Positions 17,241 to 25,109 of a DNA stretch of 64,000 bases are shown piece by piece. A program made the position numbers and the translations under genes. The notes under the pieces were generated by a model that had not been told where the DNA came from, did not search any database, and was given only the letters and a program-made list of their open reading frames with translations. Every line of letters begins with the position of its first letter. Position 1 is the stretch's first letter. This stretch comes from an uncultured Coriobacteriaceae bacterium. Lineage in GTDB: Bacteria > Actinomycetota > Coriobacteriia > Coriobacteriales > Coriobacteriaceae. The stretch spans positions 62,001-126,000 of the forward strand of contig CALULH010000002.1 in assembly GCA_944321435.1 (NCBI GenBank), written 5' to 3'.

Positions 17241-17653
17241 TGACACACTTTGACACACTTCGAAGTGTGTCAGAGATTTCCCGCATTCATCGGCTTCCCC
17301 GAGCGATTGCCCGTTTTTCTGACACACTTCCATTTTTTGTAGTGTGTCGGTACTTTCGTAGGATTTATCGGCTTCCTCGGACGCTTGACACACTAAACAC
17401 ACTATTTTTCCAACCTACGCGTACAGAGAAATTTTTTCCCTATATATATCTATATACTTATTTTTTCTCTCGCGCGCATTAGTTCAAAAAAAGGTGTGTC
17501 AAGTGTGTCAGATGGTTGTACTCCCCGATGAACACGGGAAAAGTACCGACACACTAAATTTTTCGCAAGTGTGTCAGAAATCGACCACCTTCCCGTACTC
17601 CCCGATAAACTGGGGAAAGTTCTGACACACTATTTTTTCGCGATAGTGTGTCA
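17241..17653. other. Candidate replication origin: mirrored TGACACACT iterons around an AT-rich core
   Basis: Forward TGACACACT copies at 17241, 17251, 17320, 17386, 17547 (first base C) and 17623; inverse AGTGTGTCA copies at 17264, 17341 (last base G), 17493 (first base G), 17502, 17568 and 17645. About an AT-rich centre (17404-17490, with TATATATATC) the order and spacing mirror each other: 45, 21 and 55-56 bp outward on both sides. No gene fits here. Adjacent to the primase-helicase operon, this fits an iteron-controlled origin of the excised element. Confidence 0.7.
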
Positions 17654-17810
17654 GAACCCGAAATCGGACATGCCCGCCCCCTGCTGTACCCAGACTCAAG
17701 ACCCGAACCAGCCGCCCGTAGGGCGGCCAATCCCAGCATCGAGCGAGAGCGAGATGCGCACCTGCATCCGCCTTGCTTCTCTGACGCTCTCAGAGGCGTT
17801 TTAAGGCACG

Positions 17811-17849
17811 AAAAAGCCCGCCAGGGTAACGGAGTACCCCAACGGGCTT
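17811..17849 (-). terminator. Element-borne terminator downstream of ssrA
   Basis: On the minus strand AAGCCCG...CGGGCTTTTT with an internal GGGGTA/TACCC extension, followed by Ts. A second hairpin, GGGAGCGCC/GGCGCTCCC, lies closer to ssrA at 17900-17924. Together they probably replace the terminator that insertion moved to 6851. Confidence 0.75.
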
Positions 17850-17983
17850 AAAACGTCTTAAAACGCAAAATACAGCGTCATATGATTGCAATGCGAAATG
17901 GGAGCGCCCCTATCTGGCGCTCCCAAATCTATACACAAGCGCGAACTCATTCCGAAAGAAGAATAGTTCGACGCTTCCTACTC

Positions 17984-17991
17984 TGGTGGAG
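17984..17991. repeat. Right attachment-site core in the ssrA 3' end
   Basis: TGGTGGAG, complement of the tmRNA 3' CTCCACCA; identical to 6893-6900. Insertion here leaves the tmRNA sequence complete. Confidence 0.8.
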
Positions 17992-18351
17992 GCGCGGAGA
18001 ATCGAACTCCGGTCCGCAACAACCCCCTGAGAGGCATCTCCAGGCTCAGTCACCGATTGGGTTTAAGGCGCGTTGGGCTCGGCAACAAGCCCGCAGCGTC
18101 CGAGTCGGTTCGGTCTTAGCGTGCGCCATACCGGCTACGTGCGCACGAGCGATCCCCTGAAATGACGTCGCCCCGGGAACGGGGATGATCCCCGGTTAGA
18201 CGCGCCTGCTATTTTTAAGCGGCGAGAGCCAGCTGAGGCTCGTAAGAAGAGTTGTTGTCAATTCAATTTGACGGTACCCCTGTTTAACGTGGCGAGGAGA
18301 CCACGGCCTGCTTCCTCTCTCAGAGCTATTACGTCGAAACCAGTCGCCCCC
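17984..18351 (-). ncRNA. ssrA: tmRNA
   Basis: Rescues stalled ribosomes. The 5' end GGGGGCG (18351-18345) pairs with CGCCTCC before the 3' ACCA, and gives the G-U pair at position 3-70 needed for alanine charging. The T arm CGGAG-TTCGATT-CTCCG and the 5' GGTTTCGAC are present. The tag frame 18259-18215 encodes DNNSSYEPQLALAA and then TAA, with the typical hydrophobic ALAA end. Length 368 nt. A TTGACA stands at 18383-18378, 27 nt before the mature 5' end, with only a weak -10. The mobile element abuts the 3' CCA. Confidence 0.95.
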
Positions 18352-18466
18352 GGTTACCCGAGGTCGGTGCCCCGACCTGTCAAGGTGCGCCACACCCGCC
18401 CGAAGGCAGGCGCGGGGAAATATGATACCACAGCGCGCCACGACGGCAGGCGCGGTCGGCGGCTGC

Positions 18467-19702
18467 CTACGACAGCACCATGCCGCCGAGCCAGCCCCAG
18501 CGCGGGGACACCGTGGTGCCGTAGTAGCTGCACCACGAATCAATGCTCTGCGTGTTGATGGAGCCGATGTTCTCCATCACCATGCCGCCGCCGATGTAGA
18601 TGCCCACGTGGCCGTAGATGCGGCCGGCCGAGGTATGGCTGTGCGTGGAGACTGCCACGATCATGCCGACCTGCAGGTTGGATCGGTTGGAGCTCGTGCA
18701 GTAGGCGTTGTACATATCGCACGCGTTGCCGCCCACGAAGCCGAGGCCCGCGTTGCGGAACACGTTGGACACCCACGCGGCGCACAGGCCCCGTCCCGGC
18801 GACGGCGTAGAGTAGCAGGCGTTCACCACGCGCTGCTGCGAGCCGGTGCCGGCAGACGACTGCTCGCCGCCGCCCGAGCTGGACGACGACCCGCCCGAGG
18901 ACGACCCCGAGGACCCGGAGGAGCCGCCCGAGGAGGAACCCGAGGACGCTGCCTGGCGGGCGGCCTCCTCGGCCTGGCGACGGGCCTCGGCCTCTTCCTG
19001 CGCGGCGGCCAGGATCTCCGCATCGCGCTGGGCGATAAGGTCCTGCACCTGCTGGCTCAGGCCCTGGAGGGTCTCGGTGGCCTCCTGCTGCTTGGCACGC
19101 ATCTGCTCGAGCTGGGAGCTCTGCTGCTCGTTCAGGGCCTCGAGCTCCTGCTTCTGCGTCTCGAGCTCGCCCTTCTGGCGGGCCAGCTCCTCGCGCGCGG
19201 CGCGCACCTCGGAGATGAGCTCCTGGTCGCGGTCGTTGACCTTGTTGACGTAATAGAGGTTGGAGGTGAGCTCCTCGAACGAAGACGAGGCCAAAAGCAC
19301 CGACAGCAGGCCCTGGTCCCCGGCCTTGTAGTCATCGGCCAGGCGGGCGGAGAGCTGCTCCTGCTTGGAGGCGAGCTCCTCCTCCTTGTCGTCGATGTCG
19401 GCCTGGATCTCGTCGATCTGGGTGTTGGTGTCCTCGATCTGGTCCAGCGTGTTGGACTGCTGCTCGGACAGGGCCGCGTACTCGTTGCCGATCTGGTCGA
19501 GCTGGGCCTGCACCGCGTCGTACTGCTCCTGGGCGTCGCTCAGGGCATCGAGCGTCTCCTGGGAGGCCTGCGGGTCGCCGAACGCGCGCAGGGGGTTGCC
19601 GAGAAACGCCGCGGCGCTGGCCCCGAAGAAGGCAGTCAGCAACGCGCGGCGGGAAACCGCCGACCCTGCGGACCGAGAAGCGCGGCTGTTTGAATCAGAC
19701 AT
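18467..19702 (-). CDS. Secreted coiled-coil peptidoglycan hydrolase (CHAP/NlpC-like)
   Basis: 411 residues. The N-terminus carries SRRALLTAFFGASAAAFLG, a Tat-like or Sec-type export signal with twin arginines. A long coiled coil follows (about 50-255, rich in Gln/Glu), then a Ser/Gly linker and a C-terminal cysteine-peptidase-like domain with GLCAAWVSNVF (Cys) and YGHVGIYIGGGMVMEN (His). The layout matches PcsB- or RipA-like hydrolases that cut septal peptidoglycan. ATG 19702 has TGGAG 6 nt upstream; an ATG at 19714 is less likely. It lies upstream of ssrA in the same direction. Confidence 0.85.
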   Translation of the reverse strand: MSDSNSRASRSAGSAVSRRALLTAFFGASAAAFLGNPLRAFGDPQASQETLDALSDAQEQYDAVQAQLDQIGNEYAALSEQQSNTLDQIEDTNTQIDEIQADIDDKEEELASKQEQLSARLADDYKAGDQGLLSVLLASSSFEELTSNLYYVNKVNDRDQELISEVRAAREELARQKGELETQKQELEALNEQQSSQLEQMRAKQQEATETLQGLSQQVQDLIAQRDAEILAAAQEEAEARRQAEEAARQAASSGSSSGGSSGSSGSSSGGSSSSSGGGEQSSAGTGSQQRVVNACYSTPSPGRGLCAAWVSNVFRNAGLGFVGGNACDMYNAYCTSSNRSNLQVGMIVAVSTHSHTSAGRIYGHVGIYIGGGMVMENIGSINTQSIDSWCSYYGTTVSPRWGWLGGMVLS

Positions 19703-19929
19703 GGCGTGCTCCATCTAAACTGTGTTCGCCTGCATAGCCTTTCGCTACATGGAATTAGGATAACGCAAACCGGGCCGCCTCGGCCCAATCTCCATGAACC
19801 GCCCAGGCGCCGCCCGGCGGCCGGTCCCCTGCCTTGAAGGGAAAGTTGCCCCGAACCGAATGCCCACAAACCTGACAAGCGGCCGTGAGAGAATAGTCCG
19901 CATGAGAATCCAAGGCGCCAGGAGGCAAG

Positions 19930-20799
19930 ATGGCTAAGGCAAACGGAAAATGCGCGCTCGTCCTGGAAGGGGGCAGCTTCCGCGGGCAGTTCACCGCCGG
20001 CGTGCTCGACGTGCTGCTGGAACAGGGCGTGACCTTCGACGCGTGCTGGGGCGTGTCGGCAGGCGCCCTCAACGGCATGAACTTCAAGTCGCGCCAAATA
20101 GGCCGCGGAAACCGCGTGAACCTGGCCTTCAGGGATGACAAGCGCTACATGAGCCTGTCCTCCCTGGCAAAGACCGGCAGCGTGGTCGGCTACGACTTCT
20201 TGTTCGACGACATTCAGAAGCGCATCGACCCCTTCGACGACGAGGCGTACCGCGCGAACCCCATGCCCTTCTACGCTGTCGTGACCGACCTGCTCTTCGG
20301 CACCGCCGACTACCTCGAGGTGGCCGATCCCGAGCACGACATGGACATGGTGCGCGCCTCGACCTCGCTGCCGCTCATGGCCCCGCCCGTGGAGATCGGC
20401 GGGCACCAGTACCTGGACGGCGGGCTGGCCGACGCGGCGCCGGTCGAGCATGTGCTCGAGGAGGAGGGGTTCGACCGCGCCGTGGTGGTGCTCACCCGCG
20501 AGCGGGGCTTTGAGAAGGCCCCCTACGACGCCAGCTTCCTGACCGCCGCGCAGGCGCGCTACGCCGACTACCCGTACTTTGTGGAGGTGCTCAAAAACCG
20601 CCACCTGCGCTACAACGAGCAGCGCGCGCATATCCGCGCCTACGAGGAAGCCGGGCGCGCCCTGGTGGTGTGCCCGGCCGGCCCGGTCGACGTGGCCCAG
20701 ATAGAGCACAGCGGCGAGAAGCTCCTGGCGCTCTACGTGGAGGGCCGTCGAGAGTGCACCCGGATGCTGGACGAGATCCGCGCGTTTATCGCCCGCTAA
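19930..20799 (+). CDS. Patatin-like phospholipase
   Basis: 289 residues. The N-terminus KCALVLEGGSFRGQFTAGVL holds the oxyanion-hole glycine loop; GVSAGALNG is the nucleophile elbow GxSxG; YLDGGLADA supplies the catalytic Asp in the DG[GA] motif. This is the Ser-Asp dyad of bacterial patatins, probably cytoplasmic since no signal peptide is seen. CAGGAGG precedes ATG 19930. It is followed within 70 bp by two ABC exporter genes on the same strand, so a link to lipid or lipid-linked export is possible (inference). Confidence 0.92.
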   Translation: MAKANGKCALVLEGGSFRGQFTAGVLDVLLEQGVTFDACWGVSAGALNGMNFKSRQIGRGNRVNLAFRDDKRYMSLSSLAKTGSVVGYDFLFDDIQKRIDPFDDEAYRANPMPFYAVVTDLLFGTADYLEVADPEHDMDMVRASTSLPLMAPPVEIGGHQYLDGGLADAAPVEHVLEEEGFDRAVVVLTRERGFEKAPYDASFLTAAQARYADYPYFVEVLKNRHLRYNEQRAHIRAYEEAGRALVVCPAGPVDVAQIEHSGEKLLALYVEGRRECTRMLDEIRAFIAR

Positions 20800-20868
20800 A
20801 GCCGCCCTGCCGGGCCCGCCATGAGCGCGCGGGCCCGCGCAAGCGCCCCCGACGACCGAAGGACCCGT

Positions 20869-22824
20869 ATGGCCGAGAAGCGAAAAAGCCTTTCCACCCT
20901 GCGATATCTGCGCGAATACGCGTTGGAGAGCGCGCTGGGACCCTTGTTCAAGCTGGCCGAGGCCGGCCTGGAGCTCATCGTCCCCCTGGTCATAGCCGGG
21001 GTGGTGGATACCGGCATCGGCGCGCACGACGGCGGCGCGGTCGTTACCGCCGGGCTCCAGCTGGTGGCGCTGGCCGCCATCGGGCTCGCCTGCTCGGTCA
21101 CGGCGCAGTACTTTGCGGCCAGGGCCTCGGTGGGGCTCGCCACGGCGCTGCGCCGCGACCTCTTCGCCCATGTGCAGCGCCTCTCCTGGGCGGACCTGGA
21201 CCGCGTGGGCACCTCCACGCTCATCACCCGCCTCACCAGCGACGTCAACCAGATTCAAACCGGCGTCAACCTGGCGCTGCGCCTGTACCTGCGCGCCCCC
21301 GTGGTGGTGTTCGGGTCCATGATCATGGCCTTCACCATCGACGTGCCCGCCGCCCTGATCTTCACCGTGGTGATCCCGGCGCTCGCCGCGGTGGTGTTCG
21401 GCATCATGCTGGCGAGCATCCCGCTGTACCGCCGCGTGCAGGAGCGGCTGGACCGGGTAACGCTGCTCACCCGCGAGAACCTGGCCGGCGTGCGCGTGAT
21501 CCGCGCCTTCGGCCGCGAGCGGCAGGAGCGCGCCTCCTTTGAGCGGGCCACCGGCGCGCTGCGGTCCGCGCAGCTTTTCGTAGGGCGCATCTCGGCGCTT
21601 ATGAACCCGCTGACCTACGTCATCATCAACGCCGGCGTGGTGGCGCTCCTGTGGACCGGCGCCGTGCGCGTGGACGCGGGCGGCCTCACCCAGGGCGCCG
21701 TGGTGGCGCTCGTGAACTACCTGACGCAGATCCTGGTAGAACTCGTGAAGCTCGCCGACCTGATCATCACCACCACCAAGGCCGTGGCCTGCAACAGGCG
21801 CGTGAAGGCGGTGCTCGCCATCGAGCCCGCGCTGGAGCAGGCCCAGGGCGAGAAGGACCGTGCGCAGGGCCTCCGGGGTTATCGTCCCGCGCGCAGTTCT
21901 GCAGCCGAAGGAAGCGCCGTTTCCGGCGCTTCCTTCTCGGCGAAGCTGTTTGAGCACGGGATGATAACCCCGGAGGCCCCCGGCGAACCGTCCCAGCATC
22001 CAGACACCGCCCCCGCGGTGGAGTTCGACCACGTGTCCCTCACCTACCCCGCCGGGCAAGCGCCGGCCCTTGAGGATATCTGCATGCGCCTCATGCCCGG
22101 TCAGACGCTGGGCATCATCGGCGGCACGGGATCGGGCAAGAGCTCGCTGGTGAACTTGGTCCCGCGCTTCTACGACGCAACCGGCGGGCAGGTGCGCGTG
22201 CTGGGGCGCCCCGTTAAAGACTACGACCTGCCCGAGCTGCGCGCGAAGGTGGGCGTGGTGCCGCAGCGCGCCGTGCTCTTCCGCGGCACGCTGGCTGACA
22301 ACCTGCGCTGGGGCAACCCCCAGGCCACCGAGGCCGATCTTTGGCACGCGCTCGATCTGGCCCAGGCGCGCGACTTCGTGGAGAAGCTGCCCGCCAAGCT
22401 GGAGGCGCCGGTGAGCGCCGGAGGGTCCAATTTCTCGGGCGGGCAACGGCAGCGCCTGTGCATAGCCCGCGCGCTCGTGCGCAAGCCCGCCATCCTCATC
22501 TTGGACGACTCGGCGAGCGCGCTCGACTACGCCACCGATGCGCGGTTGCGCGCCGCGCTCCGCACGCTCCCCGCCGACACGAGCGTCATCGTGATCAGCC
22601 AGCGCACCGCGAGCGTACGGCACGCCGACCTCATCGCCGTCATGGAAAACGGCCGCACGGTGGGGCTCGGGACGCACGACGAGCTGCTGCGCACGTGCCC
22701 CGTGTACCAGGAGATCCACGCCTCGCAGTTCGGCGACGCCGGACAGGGCGGGAAAAACGAGCGCGCGTCAGCCGCGACCCGCGACGGCGCGCGCAAGAAG
22801 GAGGCCGCCGATGTCCGCCCGTAA
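20869..22824 (+). CDS. ABC exporter half-transporter, degenerate-site partner
   Basis: 651 residues: six-helix membrane domain (about 1-300), linker, ATPase domain (about 385-615) with Walker A GGTGSGKSS, signature FSGGQRQ and Walker B ILILDDSAS. The Asp after the Walker B Asp replaces the catalytic Glu, typical of one half of heterodimeric exporters. ATG 20869 is chosen for GAAGGA upstream. The linker is unusually long (about 40 extra residues) because a 113-bp palindromic sequence is embedded in it (21867-21979). It overlaps the next gene by 14 nt. Confidence 0.92.
   Translation: MAEKRKSLSTLRYLREYALESALGPLFKLAEAGLELIVPLVIAGVVDTGIGAHDGGAVVTAGLQLVALAAIGLACSVTAQYFAARASVGLATALRRDLFAHVQRLSWADLDRVGTSTLITRLTSDVNQIQTGVNLALRLYLRAPVVVFGSMIMAFTIDVPAALIFTVVIPALAAVVFGIMLASIPLYRRVQERLDRVTLLTRENLAGVRVIRAFGRERQERASFERATGALRSAQLFVGRISALMNPLTYVIINAGVVALLWTGAVRVDAGGLTQGAVVALVNYLTQILVELVKLADLIITTTKAVACNRRVKAVLAIEPALEQAQGEKDRAQGLRGYRPARSSAAEGSAVSGASFSAKLFEHGMITPEAPGEPSQHPDTAPAVEFDHVSLTYPAGQAPALEDICMRLMPGQTLGIIGGTGSGKSSLVNLVPRFYDATGGQVRVLGRPVKDYDLPELRAKVGVVPQRAVLFRGTLADNLRWGNPQATEADLWHALDLAQARDFVEKLPAKLEAPVSAGGSNFSGGQRQRLCIARALVRKPAILILDDSASALDYATDARLRAALRTLPADTSVIVISQRTASVRHADLIAVMENGRTVGLGTHDELLRTCPVYQEIHASQFGDAGQGGKNERASAATRDGARKKEAADVRP
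21867..21979. repeat. 113-bp palindromic insertion inside the ABC gene
   Basis: Outer arms of 23 bp (21867-21889 and 21957-21979, GGGCCTCCGGGGTTATC then TCCCG) match with one mismatch. Inside is a perfect 13-bp hairpin GAAGGAAGCGCCG/CGGCGCTTCCTTC with loop TTTC (21907-21936). The frame stays open through it, adding a stretch such as SAAEGSAVSGASFSAK to the inter-domain linker. Confidence 0.85.
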
Positions 22825-24580
22825 CGCGCGCCCTGCGGCGCAGGGCCGCACCGCAGGCGTCGCCCGCAAGCTCCTGCGCGCGCTCGCCCCCTCGTGGCCG
22901 CTCATGCTCTGCTCGCTTGCCTGCGCCGCCGCCACGACGGCGCTCACGCTCTACCTTCCCGTTCTCATAGGCCAGGCAACCGACTGCATCGTGGGGGCGG
23001 GCCAGGTGGACTTCGCCTCGCTGCGCGGCATCCTCGTGCGCATGGGCACGACCATCGCGCTCACCGCGCTCACGCAGTGGCTTATGAACCTGTCCAACAA
23101 CCAGCTGGTCTACGGCGTGTCGCGCGCCTTGCGCAACCGCGCCTTCGCCAACCTGGAGCAGCTGCCGCTCGCCACCATCGACGCGCAGGCGCAGGGCGAC
23201 ACGGTGAGCCGCATGGTGGCCGACGTGGACCAGTTCACCGACGGCCTGCTCATGGTCTTCACGCAGTTCTTCACCGGCGTCATGACCATAGCGGGCACGC
23301 TCGTGCTCATGTTCGCCACCAACTCCGGAGTCGCCGCGGCCGTGGTGGTAATGACCCCGCTGTCCTTCGTGGTGGCGCGGTTCATAGCCCGGCGGACGTT
23401 CTCGTTCTTCCGCCTGCAGTCCGAAACGCGCGGCGAGATCACCGCGCTCATCAACGAGATGGTGGGCAACGAGCGCGTGGTCCAGGCCTTCTCGCGCGAG
23501 GCGGCGGCACAGGCGTCCTTCGACGAGATCAACGGCCGCCTGCAGGACACGAGCCTCAAGGCAACGTTCTTCTCGTCCCTGGTGAACCCCTGCACGCGCT
23601 GCGTGAACTCCCTGGTCTACGCGGCGGTAGCGGTCATCGGCGCGCTGGCCGCCATCGGCGGCGGCATCACGGTGGGCGGCCTCACGGCCATGCTGGCGTA
23701 CGCCAACCAGTACACCAAGCCGTTCAACGAGATTTCCGGCGTGGTGACCGAGCTGCAGAACTCGCTGGCATGCGCCGCGCGCGTCTTCGAGCTTATCGAG
23801 GAGCGGCCGCAGGACCCCGACCCGGCCGACGCCGTGGTGCTGGACCGGCCCGCCGGCCATGTGCGCCTTGACCGCGTGGCCTTCTCGTACCGACCGGACC
23901 AGGAGCTGATCCGCGACCTCACGCTGGACGTGGCGCCGGGGCAGCGCATCGCCATCGTGGGGCCCACGGGATGCGGCAAGACCACCCTCATCAACCTGCT
24001 CATGCGGTTCTACGAGGTCAACGACGGCGCCATCTACGTGGACGAGGTCGACACGCGGCGCATGACGCGGTCGAGCCTGCGCGGGTCCTTTGGCATGGTG
24101 CTGCAGGACACCTGGCTCAAAAGCGGCACCGTTCGCGAGAACATCGCCTTTGCGCGGCCGGACGCCACGCTGGACGAGGTGCGCTCCGCCGCGCGGGCCG
24201 CGTGCGCCGACGCCTTCATCAGCCGCCTGCCGCAGGGCTACGACACGCTTGTCGCCGAGAACGGCGAGAACTTCTCGGCCGGGCAACGCCAGCTGCTGTG
24301 CATCGCGCGCGTCATGCTGGCACTGCCGCCCATGCTCATCTTGGACGAGGCCACGAGCTCCATCGACACGCGCACCGAGCTTTTGATCCAGCGGGCGTTC
24401 AACGCCATGATGGAGGGGCGCACGAGCTTTGTGGTCGCGCACCGCCTCTCGACCGTGCAGACGGCCGACATGATCCTGGTGATGCATGACGGCCACATTG
24501 TTGAGCAGGGCAGCCACGACGAGCTGCTTGAGCGCGGCGGCTTCTACGCCGAGCTTTTCCGCGCCCAGTTTGCGCAGTAG
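22811..24580 (+). CDS. ABC exporter half-transporter, catalytic partner
   Basis: 589 residues: membrane domain (about 1-330) and ATPase domain with Walker A GPTGCGKTT, signature FSAGQRQLL, Walker B MLILDEATSS with the catalytic Glu, and HRLST as the switch His. With the preceding gene it forms a heterodimer: this subunit keeps the catalytic Glu, the other has Asp. The signature has Ala in place of the first Gly of LSGGQ, common in this subfamily. AGGAGG lies 6 nt before ATG 22811. Substrate unknown; drug or lipid export is the usual family role. Confidence 0.93.
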   Translation: MSARNARPAAQGRTAGVARKLLRALAPSWPLMLCSLACAAATTALTLYLPVLIGQATDCIVGAGQVDFASLRGILVRMGTTIALTALTQWLMNLSNNQLVYGVSRALRNRAFANLEQLPLATIDAQAQGDTVSRMVADVDQFTDGLLMVFTQFFTGVMTIAGTLVLMFATNSGVAAAVVVMTPLSFVVARFIARRTFSFFRLQSETRGEITALINEMVGNERVVQAFSREAAAQASFDEINGRLQDTSLKATFFSSLVNPCTRCVNSLVYAAVAVIGALAAIGGGITVGGLTAMLAYANQYTKPFNEISGVVTELQNSLACAARVFELIEERPQDPDPADAVVLDRPAGHVRLDRVAFSYRPDQELIRDLTLDVAPGQRIAIVGPTGCGKTTLINLLMRFYEVNDGAIYVDEVDTRRMTRSSLRGSFGMVLQDTWLKSGTVRENIAFARPDATLDEVRSAARAACADAFISRLPQGYDTLVAENGENFSAGQRQLLCIARVMLALPPMLILDEATSSIDTRTELLIQRAFNAMMEGRTSFVVAHRLSTVQTADMILVMHDGHIVEQGSHDELLERGGFYAELFRAQFAQ

Positions 24581-24599
24581 CGGCCCCAAAAGGGCCCAG

Positions 24600-24730
24600 T
24601 GCATTTTGTGAGACGTTTGAGCGGGTCCTTCCCCGTAGACCGGCCGCGGCACGCAAAGAACCCCCAGGTAGAAAGCGCGCCGTTTTTCGGTCTACTTTGG
24701 AAGGCCCTTCAAAACGTCTCACAATATGCA
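24600..24730. repeat. 131-bp MITE-like inverted repeat
   Basis: Starts TGCATTTTGTGAGACGTTT and ends with the complement of TGCATATTGTGAGACGTTTT. The arms continue through CCTTCC and GTAGACCG, giving about 45 bp of imperfect complementarity, around a GC-rich centre. It lies between the ABC operon stop and a terminator and holds no reading frame. Possibly a non-autonomous transposable element or a large structured 3' UTR. Confidence 0.75.
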
Positions 24731-24763
24731 GGGGTGCCCAAAGCGCCCCTGCCGCGCCCATGA

Positions 24764-24805
24764 AAAACGCCCCCTGCCCAACGTATCGGAGGGCAGGGGG
24801 CGTTT
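24764..24805. terminator. Bidirectional terminator between ABC genes and rubredoxin
   Basis: AAAACGCCCCCTGCCC (24764-24779) pairs with GGGCAGGGGGCGTTT (24791-24805). A run of As on the left and Ts on the right lets it serve the plus-strand ABC genes and the minus-strand rubredoxin gene. Confidence 0.85.
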
Positions 24806-24846
24806 CGCTGGCATGGGAATGCCGTGCGAGAAGTGCGGGAGCGTTT

Positions 24847-24984
24847 CTACTCCTCGACCAGCTCAAACTGATCGGGGCCCACGCCGCACACGGGGCAGAC
24901 GTAATCCTCGGGCAGCTCGGGGGTGTCGACCTCGACCTCGTAGCCGCACACAACGCAAACGAACTTGTACTTCTTGTCAGCCAT
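24847..24984 (-). CDS. Rubredoxin
   Basis: 45 residues, [20 protein letters not shown] onward, with the two iron-binding knuckles CVVCGY (Cys10, Cys13) and CPVCGV (Cys30, Cys33), plus PEDYVCP typical of rubredoxins. One Fe(Cys)4 site; it carries electrons, often to oxygen- or peroxide-detoxifying enzymes in anaerobes. AAGGGA stands 7 nt before ATG 24984. Monocistronic, with the terminator at 24764-24805 downstream. Slightly short (family about 52) but complete. Confidence 0.93.
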   Translation of the reverse strand: MADKKYKFVCVVCGYEVEVDTPELPEDYVCPVCGVGPDQFELVEE

Positions 24985-25109
24985 GATGGAATCCCTTCGT
25001 TGTTCCAACGGGTACCCACAGTATAGCCATCTGGGGCGATTTCATTCACCCGCTGGCAAGTTGGTTGAAAACGCAGACGCGCACGGGGCGGGCAAGGCAT
25101 GCCGCGCGC

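Larger units (their letters stand above)
6893..17991. mobile_element. Integrative mobilizable element inserted at ssrA
   Basis: About 11.1 kb bounded by an 8-bp direct repeat TGGTGGAG (complement CTCCACCA), the 3' end of tmRNA. Contents: large serine recombinase; PD-(D/E)XK-like protein; RHH protein; ParA; two small acidic proteins; MobA; MobC; a small charged protein; a membrane zinc-ribbon protein; SF3 helicase/primase; small HTH protein; ori-like repeats. There are no type IV secretion genes, so conjugative transfer would need a helper. Joining the two outer flanks rebuilds tmRNA, CCACCA, a short spacer and a perfect terminator, which fixes the insertion direction and boundaries. Confidence 0.88.

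Noticed and set aside
6893..17991. Longer direct repeat at the element ends (tRNA-like GTTCGA similarity)
   Set aside because: Beyond 8 bp the two ends agree only in scattered positions, no better than chance.
17882..18160. Open frame ending in a WWRRGESNSGPQ-like peptide
   Set aside because: This is the antisense translation of the tmRNA 3' end, a well-known false gene.
19636..22719. A 1027-residue open frame opposite the patatin and ABC genes
   Set aside because: His/Arg/Gly-rich shadow composition; the plus strand encodes recognisable enzymes with good ribosome sites.
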